Notes: generated by a model from the letters alone, not told the origin. A stretch of DNA of 64,000 nucleotides from Sphingopyxis sp. OAS728 (GCF_014873485.1 NZ_JADBDT010000001.1:3590501-3654500); one strand, 5' to 3'. Positions 19,638 through 27,908 are shown, counted from the first letter of the stretch. Numbers and translations are program-made.

Positions 19638-19675
19638 ATCGGACTCCATCATTTGCGAATTTGAAGGAGTCCGAT
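19638..19675. promoter_or_regulatory. 10-base inverted repeat upstream of the Ada-like gene
   Basis: ATCGGACTCC (19638-19647) and GGAGTCCGAT (19666-19675) are perfect inverted repeats with an 18-base spacer, 42 bases before the start codon of the Ada-like gene. It could be the self-regulatory site of the encoded AraC-type protein or a leader hairpin. Confidence 0.45.
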
Positions 19676-19716
19676 TTCCGCTAGTGTCCGATACCCGAAA
19701 TCGCCAAGGTTGTGCG

Positions 19717-20580
19717 ATGCTGGACGACGACGCCTGCTATTCGCGCCTCGCCCGACGCGACCCTGCTGCCGATGGCGAGTTCTTCGTCGCGGTAAAGACG
19801 ACCGGCATTTACTGCCGCCCGATCTGTCCGGCGAGGTTGCCCCTCCGACAAAATGTCAGCTTCTTCCGCACGGCGGCCGCAGCGCATGCCAACGGGTACC
19901 GGCCCTGTCTGCGCTGCCGACCGGAATCCGCTCCGGATAGCCCGGCGTGGCTCGGCACTCTGGCTTCGGTGCGGCGAGCACTGAACCTTATCGACAACGG
20001 CTTTCTCGTCGATCGTGACGTCGATGCTCTGGCGGATACGTTGGGCATGACGGCGCGTCACCTGCGGCGATTGTTCATGAAACATCTCGGCGTCGGCCCG
20101 ATGGCAGTTGAGCAAGTGAGACGCTTGCACCTCGCCAAGAAGCTAATGCATGAAACCGCGCTGCCGATCACCGAAATCGCCTTCGCTGCCGGCTATGGCA
20201 GTCTCAGGCGTTTCAATGAGGTATTCCTGAAGGCGTTCAAACGGCCGCCCTCGTCATTGCGCAGAAAAAGGGAAGTGAACAGCAGCGCGGCGCCGCTGGC
20301 GGTGTCCATAGCGCTGAGGCCAGACAGCATATCATTCCCCACACCTGATCAGTTGGCGCTTGAGGTCGGCACCTCGGCAAGCGCCCTGATCCGGTCAGTG
20401 AAGGGCAGCGCCGTCACCGTGGAGCTGGTTAACATTGCGCCCAAAGACATTGCCGCAGCGATCAGCGAGATAAAGCAGCGACTTCATGGCCATCGGCCGG
20501 GCGTTGCCATACGGCAGCCACCGCTTGCTGCTCCGGCGGGCGGGAATGCAGGCAATCAAGCTGATGGCACGGCAGGCTGA
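19717..20580 (+). CDS. Ada-like regulator: methylphosphotriester zinc domain plus AraC helix-turn-helix
   Basis: The 287-residue protein has the Ada N-terminal zinc site with Cys33, Cys37, Cys64 and Cys67 (YCRPICPAR and CLRCRP). The first of these would accept methyl groups from phosphotriesters. An AraC-type double HTH follows (DALADTLGMTARHLRRLF and ITEIAFAAGYGSLRRFNEVF). The last 90 residues match neither the O6-alkylguanine transferase domain nor a full AlkA glycosylase. It is therefore best read as a stand-alone alkylation-responsive regulator, perhaps a shortened Ada-AlkA fusion. Its end overlaps the convergent lysR by 25 bases. Confidence 0.82.
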   Translation: MLDDDACYSRLARRDPAADGEFFVAVKTTGIYCRPICPARLPLRQNVSFFRTAAAAHANGYRPCLRCRPESAPDSPAWLGTLASVRRALNLIDNGFLVDRDVDALADTLGMTARHLRRLFMKHLGVGPMAVEQVRRLHLAKKLMHETALPITEIAFAAGYGSLRRFNEVFLKAFKRPPSSLRRKREVNSSAAPLAVSIALRPDSISFPTPDQLALEVGTSASALIRSVKGSAVTVELVNIAPKDIAAAISEIKQRLHGHRPGVAIRQPPLAAPAGGNAGNQADGTAG

Positions 20581-21485
20581 GACGACAGGCCGCGAGGCTC
20601 TTTCGAGCCGTGTCCGCCTGCGACCGAGACGCCGATCTCGCCAATGAGCCAGTCGAACAACTGTAAAACGCCTTCCCGCTGATCACCGTCGCGGCGCATG
20701 ATCCAGTAACTCCGACGTGCAATCCGGATGTGACAGAAAGGCATAGTTAGTTCCCCGCTATCGAGTTCCCTGCCGAAAAGTTGCGGCGAGAGCAGCGCAA
20801 TGCCCTGCCCCGCCAGAGCCGCCACGGCCGCGAGATCGAGCGTCGGAAAGCTATTATTCCGGAGGCCTTCGAAAACCTCGACCTCGCCTAGGCCCGCCGC
20901 GCCGAACCAGTGCGGCCAGTCGTCCGTCGCCAACAAGGGACAGCCGGGCAGCTCCGCGAGGGAATCGAGGTCGAGCCGTGCCGCCAAGGAAGGTGACAGC
21001 ATCGGCGTCAGTTCAAGATCGAACAGGTGCCTCGATTCGAAACCCTTCCAGTCCCCGCGGCCGCTCCGGATTGCGATGTCGAAATACTCCCGCGGCCGGA
21101 CCTCCGCCGACACGTCGCTGACAATCGCCAGCTCCGGGTGCAGTGTTTGCATTTCCACGAGGCGCGGGGCCAGCCATCGCGCGCCGAACGTCGGCGTGAC
21201 GCTAAGCCGCACCTGTTTGCTCGACCGACACGCCAGTACCGCCTCGCTCAGCTGCTCCAGGATTTTTCCCATGTCATCGCCCAGCCGGCTGCCCGCTGCC
21301 GTGAGCTTCAAGGTCGGCCCGCGCCGTTCGAACAGGGGTTCGCCAAGGTCGAGCTGGAGATCGCGCATGCGCTGGCTCATTGCAGCCGCCGTGATCCCGG
21401 CTTCTGCCGCCGCTTTCGAAAAATTCTGATGCCGGGCGGCGATCTCGAACAGGCGAAGCGACTCTAAAGGGGGCAGCCGAAACAT
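20556..21485 (-). CDS. LysR (GcvA-type) regulator, divergent to the exported arginase operon
   Basis: The 309-residue protein has the N-terminal HTH (LRLFEIAARHQNFSKAAAE, ITAAAMSQRMRDLQLDLG) and a GcvA-like effector domain (RLSVTPTFGARWLAPRL). It is divergently arranged with the arginase/PD40/RidA/NTF2 operon, and a perfect 23-base palindrome lies 9 bases upstream of its start codon. The operon is therefore its most likely target, with autoregulation. Confidence 0.9.
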   Translation of the reverse strand: MFRLPPLESLRLFEIAARHQNFSKAAAEAGITAAAMSQRMRDLQLDLGEPLFERRGPTLKLTAAGSRLGDDMGKILEQLSEAVLACRSSKQVRLSVTPTFGARWLAPRLVEMQTLHPELAIVSDVSAEVRPREYFDIAIRSGRGDWKGFESRHLFDLELTPMLSPSLAARLDLDSLAELPGCPLLATDDWPHWFGAAGLGEVEVFEGLRNNSFPTLDLAAVAALAGQGIALLSPQLFGRELDSGELTMPFCHIRIARRSYWIMRRDGDQREGVLQLFDWLIGEIGVSVAGGHGSKEPRGLSSQPAVPSA

Positions 21486-21493
21486 GATGCGCG

Positions 21494-21516
21494 CATTTAA
21501 AGCATGGCTTTAAATG
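21494..21516. promoter_or_regulatory. Perfect 23-base operator palindrome between lysR and the arginase operon
   Basis: CATTTAAAGC (21494-21503) and GCTTTAAATG (21507-21516) are perfect inverted arms around a 3-base centre, in an AT-rich island of a GC-rich region. An in-frame ATG at 21514 falls inside the right arm. This favours the downstream ATG at 21571 as the arginase start and makes this site the probable LysR operator. Confidence 0.65.
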
Positions 21517-21570
21517 AAAATGAAGAATGTTTGTTTTGCTGCAGCGGCATGGGGTGCGAAAGAACCCCCG

Positions 21571-22572
21571 ATGACTGGTGAGGCTTATGGAAGAAGATTG
21601 TTTTTGATCGGTGCCGCGACCGCAGCCGCTCTGGCGTCCGGACGGGCGGCACCGACCAATGGACGCCGGAAGATCTCGATGATCGAAGCGCCAAGTAATC
21701 TGGGACTCAGGCCGGTCGTGCGCGGTCGACAGCCGGGCGCCTGGCGAGCACCGCAAGCGCTGCGCGAAGCCGGCCTTGAGGCGCGGCTTCGTCCGGTCGC
21801 GACCCACGCGCTGGCGAGGCCCATCTACAATTTCGAGGGCGACGGAGAATCCCGCATCCGCAACGGCCGCGCCATCCGGACCTTCAGCGAAGCCCTTGCC
21901 CCGCTAGTCGCGGCAGATCTCGCCGCCGGGAATTTTCCCCTCGTGATCGGCGGCGACTGCAGCATTCTTCTCGGCTGCCTTCACGGCGCGGGCGAGGTGG
22001 GGCTCATCCATGTCGATGGCCACAGCGACTTTTATCACCCCGGCAACTATGACACGCAGGCGCGGCTCGGGAGCGTCGCAGGAATGGATCTTGCGCTTGC
22101 CACGGGTCGCGGTGAGCCCTTGCTCGCGGACTGGGGTGGGCGCCCCCTGGTAGCCGATGATCGCGCCGTGCAGATCGGCGAGCGCGACGAGCTCACCGCC
22201 GACTTTGATTATCGCGACATCGAAGATACGGCGATCCATCGGATCCCGGTTCGCCGGGTCTTGGCGAACGGCATCGCTGCAACGGTGCAATGTGCCCTTT
22301 CGGTCGGCGCGGCCCAATCGCTGCCCTTCTGGCTCCACATCGATCTGGATGTCCTCGACGAGAAAGTCATGCCGGCGGTCGATTCTCCGGGATCTCCGGG
22401 ACTGACCTACGATCAACTGGCGGACCTGGTGGCGGGTTTGCTAGCATCCGGCCGGATCCGGGGCGCCAGCGTCACAATCTACGATCCCGAGCTGGATCGG
22501 ACTGGCCGATATGCCCGCGAAATCATCGGGTGCCTGGGGCGTGCGTTCGACGCCTTGGATACCCCGGCATGA
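21571..22572 (+). CDS. Arginase-family ureohydrolase with a Tat-type signal peptide
   Basis: The protein is about 333 residues. A twin-arginine pattern (GRRLFLIGAATAA) opens it, so folded export to the periplasm is likely. Binuclear-metal motifs of ureohydrolases follow: GGDC (Cys130, where GGDH with a metal-ligand histidine is usual), DGHSD (Asp149, His151, Asp153) and HIDLDVLD (Asp258, Asp260). The family hydrolyses guanidino groups; the substrate is unknown. The start at 21571 is chosen because the ATG at 21514 lies in the operator. Its stop overlaps the next start as ATGA. Confidence 0.82.
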   Translation: MTGEAYGRRLFLIGAATAAALASGRAAPTNGRRKISMIEAPSNLGLRPVVRGRQPGAWRAPQALREAGLEARLRPVATHALARPIYNFEGDGESRIRNGRAIRTFSEALAPLVAADLAAGNFPLVIGGDCSILLGCLHGAGEVGLIHVDGHSDFYHPGNYDTQARLGSVAGMDLALATGRGEPLLADWGGRPLVADDRAVQIGERDELTADFDYRDIEDTAIHRIPVRRVLANGIAATVQCALSVGAAQSLPFWLHIDLDVLDEKVMPAVDSPGSPGLTYDQLADLVAGLLASGRIRGASVTIYDPELDRTGRYAREIIGCLGRAFDALDTPA

Positions 22573-23444
22573 ACAAAGTCCATTTTATTCCGGTAGTCGC
22601 CTTGGTTTTGGCCGGCGCCGCCTGTTCGGCAATGCGCGACCCGCCGGAAATGCCGGTGCGCTGGACCCCCGATAGCATCAGTTCCCCCGGTTACGAAGCC
22701 ACCCCGACCTTCTCGCCGGACGGCAGATCGATGCTCTTTCTTTCGGCCAGCAAGAGCTTCACCGACTGGCGGATCATGGAGGCCCGCTGCATGGACGGAC
22801 AATGGTCTGCGCCTTACTCGCCCGAATTTGCTGCCAGTCCGCCAGTGATCGAGGCCGATCCGGGGATCGCGCCCGATGGCGAGGGCCTATATTTCCTGTC
22901 GGCAAGGCACGATCCGAAAGGCGAGGACTTCGACATTTACTTCGCTCGGCGCGTGGGCGACGAATGGGGCGATCCAGTGCGTTTGCCGGCACCCGTCAAC
23001 TCACCCGAAGCCGAACTCCTGCCCCGCGTCGATGGCGAGGGCACGCTCTATTTCGGCTCCAGCCGGGCCGGCGGTTACGGCGACGGCGACATTTACATCG
23101 CTCGGCGCGATGGCCGCGGCCGGTGGCAGGTCGCGAACGCAGGACCTCCCATCAGCACGGCAGCGAACGAATATGAGGCCGAGATTTCGCGCGATGGCCG
23201 GACGATGGTCGTCGTCGCGGATCGCGGCAGCCGTTCGCATCTGTATCTGTTTCGAAGGCCGAAAGAGGCGTGGATCGAAGCGGGTCGCATTCCCTCGCGC
23301 GACGATGTCTTTCAAGTCGGGCCGCTCCTCTCGCCCCGCTCGGAAAAGCTCCTGTTCGCCCAAGCGGAGCCCGACAGGTCGGGCGAAATATTCCTGATCG
23401 ACCTTGTGCCGGACTCACACGAAGCATGGCCACCCCAATGTTGA
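22569..23444 (+). CDS. Exported PD40/TolB-like beta-propeller protein
   Basis: The 291-residue protein has a signal peptide with a possible but weak lipobox (LAGAAC). It then has repeated PD40-type motifs: ATPTFSPDGRSMLFLS, ADPGIAPDGEGLYFLS, YEAEISRDGRTMVVV and GPLLSPRSEKLLFA. Together these suggest a small propeller for binding a peptide or carbohydrate partner at the cell envelope. It is coupled to the arginase gene by ATGA and overlaps the RidA-like start. Enzymatic activity is not evident. Confidence 0.78.
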   Translation: MNKVHFIPVVALVLAGAACSAMRDPPEMPVRWTPDSISSPGYEATPTFSPDGRSMLFLSASKSFTDWRIMEARCMDGQWSAPYSPEFAASPPVIEADPGIAPDGEGLYFLSARHDPKGEDFDIYFARRVGDEWGDPVRLPAPVNSPEAELLPRVDGEGTLYFGSSRAGGYGDGDIYIARRDGRGRWQVANAGPPISTAANEYEAEISRDGRTMVVVADRGSRSHLYLFRRPKEAWIEAGRIPSRDDVFQVGPLLSPRSEKLLFAQAEPDRSGEIFLIDLVPDSHEAWPPQC

Positions 23445-23878
23445 GCAGGCGCGCCGCGCTGGCGGGACTTGCGGCAGCCCCCCTGTCCACTCAGCCTAGA
23501 AGGTTACAAATGGCCGGACAGCCGATTTCGCCCACCGAGGCATCCTATGCGCAAGCCTGGCTGGCCGAAATGCCGACGCGGTGGCTGTTCGTCAGCGGGC
23601 AAGTGCCAACCGACAGCGATGGAGATGCACCTTCCTCTTTCGCCGACCAAGCCCGTGTCGTGTGGCGCAACCTCGAGACGCAGCTGCACGCTGCGAATAT
23701 GAACCTCTCCGATATCGCCAAACTGACCGTCTATCTGTCGAGCCGGGACTATCGGCAACAGAATACGCAGATCAGGCGCGAAATCCTCGGAGCGCACTGC
23801 CCCGCCATAACCGTCATCATCGCGGACATCTTCGACAGCGACTGGCTCCTCGAGGTCGACGCTATCGCTTGCCGCTAG
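23426..23878 (+). CDS. RidA/YjgF-family protein with a Tat-like leader
   Basis: The 150-residue protein has a leader with twin arginines (MLSRRAALAGLAAAPLS) before a complete Rid fold (TRWLFVSGQVPTD, VWRNLETQLHAANMNLSDIAKLTVYLSSRD, final LLEVDAIACR). RidA proper deaminates reactive enamines and imines. Here the usual catalytic arginine region reads GAHCPAITV, so that arginine is not evident and the activity may differ. Starts at 23426 or 23438 both overlap the upstream gene; an ATG at 23511 would remove the leader. Confidence 0.78.
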   Translation: MATPMLSRRAALAGLAAAPLSTQPRRLQMAGQPISPTEASYAQAWLAEMPTRWLFVSGQVPTDSDGDAPSSFADQARVVWRNLETQLHAANMNLSDIAKLTVYLSSRDYRQQNTQIRREILGAHCPAITVIIADIFDSDWLLEVDAIACR

Positions 23879-23888
23879 GGAGGGCTCC

Positions 23889-24656
23889 ATGCCGCTTCGT
23901 CGCGCTACATTTCCGGTCCATCGTCCTATGATAGTCGCCATCTGCGCGCTAATTCTGGCAACCTCCAGCGGGCAGCCCAAAGCACAGGAAGCTGCGCCGG
24001 ACACCGCCGCGTTGAAAATCGCGACGCAGGCCTTGCTCGACGCCGTGGCCACCGGACGCACGGACATCTGGGACACATATCTCGACGATCGCATCATTCA
24101 CGTGGATGAAAATGGCGTCAGAAGGACCAAGGCTGAGCTCATCGCCGAACTCGCCCCTCTCCCCACGGGACTGTCCGGCAGCCTTGAAATCGCCAGTTTC
24201 GAGGCGCGGATTACGAACGACATAGCGGTCACATTCCACGAAGACCAGGAGCAGCTCGACTATCACGGGCAGCCGCTCCGCTCCCGCTTCCGCAGTGTCG
24301 ACACGTGGAGAAGGACGGATCAGGGCTGGCGGCTCATCGCAGCGCATGTCGCCGCCGTTCAGCGCGACCCGCCCTCCGTCCAGCTCCCACCGCGCGTTCT
24401 TTGTGAACTCAATGGCATCTATCGGCTGACGCCCGAAATCGTCGCAACGCTGTCGTGCGACAGCGGTAAGCTGCGGGTGGAACGGCCGGGACGGCCCGAC
24501 ATCTATTTTGCGGCCGAGACGCGCGACATATTTTTCGAGGTGGGAAAACCGCGGGTCCGCCGAATTTTCCAACGCAACATTCAAGGGCGGGTGACGGGCT
24601 TTGTCGATCGCCGCGAAGGCGAAGATATTCGATGGCGCCGAGTGGGCACAAAATAG
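23889..24656 (+). CDS. Exported NTF2-like (DUF4440-type) protein
   Basis: The 255-residue protein has an N-terminal signal segment (MIVAICALILATSSG after a short basic lead) and then an NTF2-like domain: helix ALLDAVATGRTDIWDTYLDDR, HVDENG, and strands through SRFRSVDTWRRTDQGWRLIAAHV. About 80 further residues form a second strand-rich part. The start at 23889 has a strong GGGAGG site. It closes the four-gene exported operon and probably shares its substrate. Confidence 0.78.
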   Translation: MPLRRATFPVHRPMIVAICALILATSSGQPKAQEAAPDTAALKIATQALLDAVATGRTDIWDTYLDDRIIHVDENGVRRTKAELIAELAPLPTGLSGSLEIASFEARITNDIAVTFHEDQEQLDYHGQPLRSRFRSVDTWRRTDQGWRLIAAHVAAVQRDPPSVQLPPRVLCELNGIYRLTPEIVATLSCDSGKLRVERPGRPDIYFAAETRDIFFEVGKPRVRRIFQRNIQGRVTGFVDRREGEDIRWRRVGTK

Positions 24657-24699
24657 GCGAAGCGGGTACCACGCCCTACACCCGCGCCGAACACTGGCT

Positions 24700-25017
24700 T
24701 CAAACGGTGGACTGCCTTGCGAGCGGCCGCATGAAGGTCCGATCGTAGCGCAAAACGCAGCCGCTTTCGTCGCGGATGCGATCCGCCTCGACGAACGAGG
24801 GATCATTCCCGAAGTGGCTGCGATATGCCTCATAGGCAGCAAGACTCGGAAAGCTGAAGAGCGCCAGAGCCCGATCGCTCGCTCCCTCGGCAGGCAGATA
24901 ATATCCGTGGTGGACGCCGCCGTGCTGCTCGACGAGCTGGATCCAGCGCTGCCCGAATCGTTCGAAGGCTTCGATCTTGGCCGGATCTATGACGTAATCG
25001 ACGACACAGGTTATCAT
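24700..25017 (-). CDS. NIPSNAP family protein
   Basis: The 105-residue dimeric alpha/beta-barrel protein opens with MITCVVDYVIDPAKIEAFE and has a WIQLVEQHGGVHHGYYLP segment typical of the NIPSNAP family. The molecular function is unknown; related folds act as monooxygenases or isomerases. It has an AAGGAG site before the start. It is 137 bp downstream of the CGNR gene on the same strand and probably belongs to that group of small oxidative-metabolism genes. Confidence 0.85.
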   Translation of the reverse strand: MITCVVDYVIDPAKIEAFERFGQRWIQLVEQHGGVHHGYYLPAEGASDRALALFSFPSLAAYEAYRSHFGNDPSFVEADRIRDESGCVLRYDRTFMRPLARQSTV

Positions 25018-25154
25018 GCGATCAGCTCCTTTCTGCCGACGCGAAGCTCATAGTGCGGATTGCATGCAAGAATTGGGCCTCCGTCACGCGAAGGGCAACA
25101 AGTAACATCCCGCTCTGAACGATAGCGCGTCCGGGAGTCGAATTCACCACGATG

Positions 25155-25715
25155 CTAGCGCGCCCGACGCGCTTTTGCGCGGTTGCCGCAGCTTGCCATG
25201 TCGCACCATCGACGCGACCCGTTCTTCGTGCGGTCGATGAAAAGCCAGCGGCAGTCGTCGGGCGGGCATTGTTTGAGGCGCGCCAGCTCATCGCCGCGGA
25301 ACAGGTCGAGTGCCGCCCACGCAAGCGGGCCGAGAATCCGGTCTTCAGGCGCAAAGGCGATCGTCGCAGGTATTCCATCGAGCGAAGCCGCAGCCAAACT
25401 GCGCGCCGCGAGACGGGCCACCGTTTCCGTCGCCGAAACGTCGGGCGCCGCACCGGCGGCGACCGCACTGCCGGCGGCGATGATCGCCGTGCGCAGCGCG
25501 CGAACCTCCTCAAAGGCATACAAGGCAGGCGCGTCGGCGCTGTCGATCAGGCCGAGCGCCTGCGCCCATGCGGCTAGGCCCTCCGCGTCCGCCAGACAAT
25601 CGATCTCGCGCGGCGTCCCCCGCCAGCTGATGGTGTTGGCAAGGTCGAGCGCCAGGTTGCCGGCGACACGGTGAGGCAAATCTATGGGTTTCGACACAGC
25701 ACGATAATCACTCAA
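25155..25715 (-). CDS. CGNR zinc-finger transcriptional regulator
   Basis: The 186-residue protein has an ABATE-type N-terminal domain (GNLALDLANTISWRG) and the C-terminal CGNR zinc finger: CPPDDCRWLFIDRTKNGSRRWCDMASCGNRAKARR, given here as the Cys pairs near residues 150-176. Such proteins are putative stress-linked regulators. Its start overlaps the EamA stop as ATGA, so it is translated after the exporter and may regulate the group. Confidence 0.87.
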   Translation of the reverse strand: MSDYRAVSKPIDLPHRVAGNLALDLANTISWRGTPREIDCLADAEGLAAWAQALGLIDSADAPALYAFEEVRALRTAIIAAGSAVAAGAAPDVSATETVARLAARSLAAASLDGIPATIAFAPEDRILGPLAWAALDLFRGDELARLKQCPPDDCRWLFIDRTKNGSRRWCDMASCGNRAKARRAR

Positions 25716-26605
25716 CCCGAACCTGTCTCGCGCGGCGGCGCCAAGGCGATTGCCGCCGCCGTCAGCAGCAACAGCGCCCCGGAGATCTCCGGCCAGCCGA
25801 TTGCCTCACCGAACAGACCTGCCCCGATAGCAAGCGCGACGATCGGCGACACAAACGCGTAGAGACCGGCACGCACTGTTCCCCATTCGCGAATGAGGAC
25901 CAGATAAATCGTATAGGCAATGATTGTTCCCAGCAACGAAAGAACCAGCAGGCTCGCAATCACCCGCGGCATGGCTAGTCCGGCGAGCGTTGCGCCCGTC
26001 ACCGGTTCGAGCGCCAGCGAAAGCGCGAGCAGCACGGCGCCGCCAGTCGCAGCCTGGGCGAATGTCATCGCCAGCGGCCGGACCGGTCCGATGAGCGGAC
26101 GCGCAAGGATACTCCCGATGCAGTAGCAGGCGGTCGCGGCGACTACCGCCGCCATACCGAGGCCATCGGCGCCGCCATCGCGGAGCCGCGTCCAGAAGAG
26201 GCCGACCAGACCTGCGCAGCCGATCGCGAGCGCGAGCGCGTGCCGCCATCCTGCTCGCTGCTCGCCCGTGAGGGCCGCGAGCGCGAACAGCATCACCGGA
26301 ATCAGCGCGAGATTTATCAGGCCGGCGAGGCCCGACGCAACATGCTGCATTCCCCAAAAGAGGAGGCCGTGCGTGCAGACGTTGACGAGCAGCGCGGTGA
26401 GGAGGGTGCGAGGCGCCCGTCCCTCGACGAACGCGCTTCGGTCGCCGCACACGAGAAAGGCCAGCACCGCTGCGGCGATCAGATAGCGAGCGGCGGCCAG
26501 AAAAAGCGGAGGCGCGGCAGCCAGCCCGATCTTTATCGCTGCCCAGGTCAATCCCCAAATCAGCGACATCAGCGCGAACGCCGCGAGATTGCGAACGGAC
26601 ATCAC
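25712..26605 (-). CDS. EamA/DMT family transporter
   Basis: The 297-residue protein has about ten predicted membrane helices in two EamA halves (LMSLIWGLTWAAIKIGLAA at the start; LLVLSLLGTIIAYTIYLVL in the second half). The family exports amino acids, sugars or metabolites across the inner membrane, and the substrate is not readable. It lies 4 bp after the monooxygenase-like gene and overlaps the CGNR gene by 4 bases, so it is inside a polycistronic unit. Confidence 0.88.
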   Translation of the reverse strand: MMSVRNLAAFALMSLIWGLTWAAIKIGLAAAPPLFLAAARYLIAAAVLAFLVCGDRSAFVEGRAPRTLLTALLVNVCTHGLLFWGMQHVASGLAGLINLALIPVMLFALAALTGEQRAGWRHALALAIGCAGLVGLFWTRLRDGGADGLGMAAVVAATACYCIGSILARPLIGPVRPLAMTFAQAATGGAVLLALSLALEPVTGATLAGLAMPRVIASLLVLSLLGTIIAYTIYLVLIREWGTVRAGLYAFVSPIVALAIGAGLFGEAIGWPEISGALLLLTAAAIALAPPRETGSG

Positions 26606-26609
26606 GATC

Positions 26610-26936
26610 CTAGCGCAGGCCCTGATTATCGATCAGAATATGATTGATCTCGATCCGGTCGGGAAGCTCGATCAGAAACTCGTGGTCGCGATCGAGATGA
26701 TGGACTTTGGTCGGCGACCCCTTGGTAAAGGCCGCCATGGCGGCCAGGTCGGCCCAGTAGGAGATCGTCGTGAACATCGTATCCGCGTCGCGATCTTCGC
26801 GAAACAGCTGGACGCCGAGCGCCGTCCGCTCAAGCGGCGGAATCCCCTCTTTGCGCAGATAGGCTTCATAGCTGTCGGCGTCGCCAGAAAGGGTACGCCC
26901 GCGCCAGATGCGCGCGATGGAAGGGGTAGTCGGCAT
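26610..26936 (-). CDS. Antibiotic-biosynthesis-monooxygenase-like dimeric barrel protein
   Basis: The 108-residue protein has the pattern IARIWRGRT, a helix (ADSYEAYLRKEGIPPLERT), QLFRED, and MFTTISYWADLAAMAAF, which fits the ABM-like ferredoxin fold. It may be a cofactor-free monooxygenase or simply a binding protein. The ATG at 26936 follows GGAG in the leader and is preferred to the longer frame. It sits between the hydrolase and EamA genes on the same strand. Confidence 0.7.
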   Translation of the reverse strand: MPTTPSIARIWRGRTLSGDADSYEAYLRKEGIPPLERTALGVQLFREDRDADTMFTTISYWADLAAMAAFTKGSPTKVHHLDRDHEFLIELPDRIEINHILIDNQGLR

Positions 26937-26997
26937 AATGGGTCTCCTAAAAAGGCGATCGGGGCGCGTCGGAGGCGGGACTTCGTCAACCCCGCGA

Positions 26998-27861
26998 TCA
27001 GGCATCGAGCCTGTTCAGAAACTCGCGCACGAGCGGCAGGGCCTGTTCGAAATGCGTCTCCAGCAGCCAGTGCCCCGCCCCGTCGATCAGATGGAGATCG
27101 GCATTCGGCAAGTCGCGGCGATAGGCTTCGCCCGCCTCGGCCGGCATATAGCCGTCCTCGGGGCCCCACAGGATCAGGGCACGCGGCTGGTGGTCGCGCA
27201 GATAGGCCTGATAGCGCGGAAACCACGAAAGGTTCGCCTCAAGTCCCTTCATCAGTTCGACCACCACGCGGCGGCGAACCGGCGTATTCATGAGCGGCCA
27301 GTGCAGTTTCCAGAGATCCGGGGGCACGCGCGTGGCAACCGCGTCGGCGACCTCGCCGACAAATTCCTCCCGGAAGCCTTTCTCACTTACCGCCGCCTCG
27401 AGTTGTTGCAGGCGCGCGCGCGACTTGTCGGCCCAATAGGCCTTGATGGCCGCGTATTTGGGGCCGAGCGCATCTTCGTAGATGTCGCCATTCTGGATCA
27501 CGAGCCCGGTGATGCGGTCGGGACATGCAATTGCATGCCGCAATCCGATCTGCGAACCATAATCGTGGAGCCACAGGGCGTAACGCTCCAGTTCGAAATG
27601 GTCGGCGACCCCTCGCAAAATCTCCGCATAGCCGTTGAAGTCATAGGCGAACTGCTTCCGGTCGGGCGTTCCGCTGTAGCCGAAACCCGGAAAGTCGAAC
27701 GCGATCGTGTGCCACCGGTCGGCTAGCGCCGGCATCAGCTGGCGAAACTGGAATGACGAACCGGGATAGCCGTGCGGCAAGAGAAGCACCGAACCGTCAG
27801 GCGGCCCGGCTTCGCGGTAGAAAATCGGGATACTCTGAACTTCGATCGTGCCGTGACGCAT
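26998..27861 (-). CDS. Alpha/beta hydrolase, epoxide-hydrolase/haloalkane-dehalogenase type
   Basis: The 287-residue protein has the oxyanion motif HGYPGSSFQFR. The nucleophile elbow is LWLHDYGSQIG, where aspartate replaces serine, as in epoxide hydrolases and haloalkane dehalogenases, and the catalytic His is in GAGHWLLETHF. It acts on small epoxides, halides or esters in the cytoplasm. It is the first gene of the minus-strand unit and has a strong palindrome 20 bp upstream. Confidence 0.87.
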   Translation of the reverse strand: MRHGTIEVQSIPIFYREAGPPDGSVLLLPHGYPGSSFQFRQLMPALADRWHTIAFDFPGFGYSGTPDRKQFAYDFNGYAEILRGVADHFELERYALWLHDYGSQIGLRHAIACPDRITGLVIQNGDIYEDALGPKYAAIKAYWADKSRARLQQLEAAVSEKGFREEFVGEVADAVATRVPPDLWKLHWPLMNTPVRRRVVVELMKGLEANLSWFPRYQAYLRDHQPRALILWGPEDGYMPAEAGEAYRRDLPNADLHLIDGAGHWLLETHFEQALPLVREFLNRLDA

Positions 27862-27880
27862 CGTCGGCCTCCTTTTTCAA

Positions 27881-27908
27881 TAACCATCTAAACGCATTTA
27901 GACGGTTA
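27881..27908. promoter_or_regulatory. Operator-like palindrome upstream of the alpha/beta hydrolase operon
   Basis: TAACCATCTAAA (27881-27892) and TTTAGACGGTTA (27897-27908) match at 11 of 12 positions as inverted arms with a 4-base centre. This is the shape of TetR, MarR or HxlR operators. No divergent regulator gene remains next to it; the following 500 bp hold only gene debris. The CGNR protein or a distant regulator may bind it. Confidence 0.6.
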
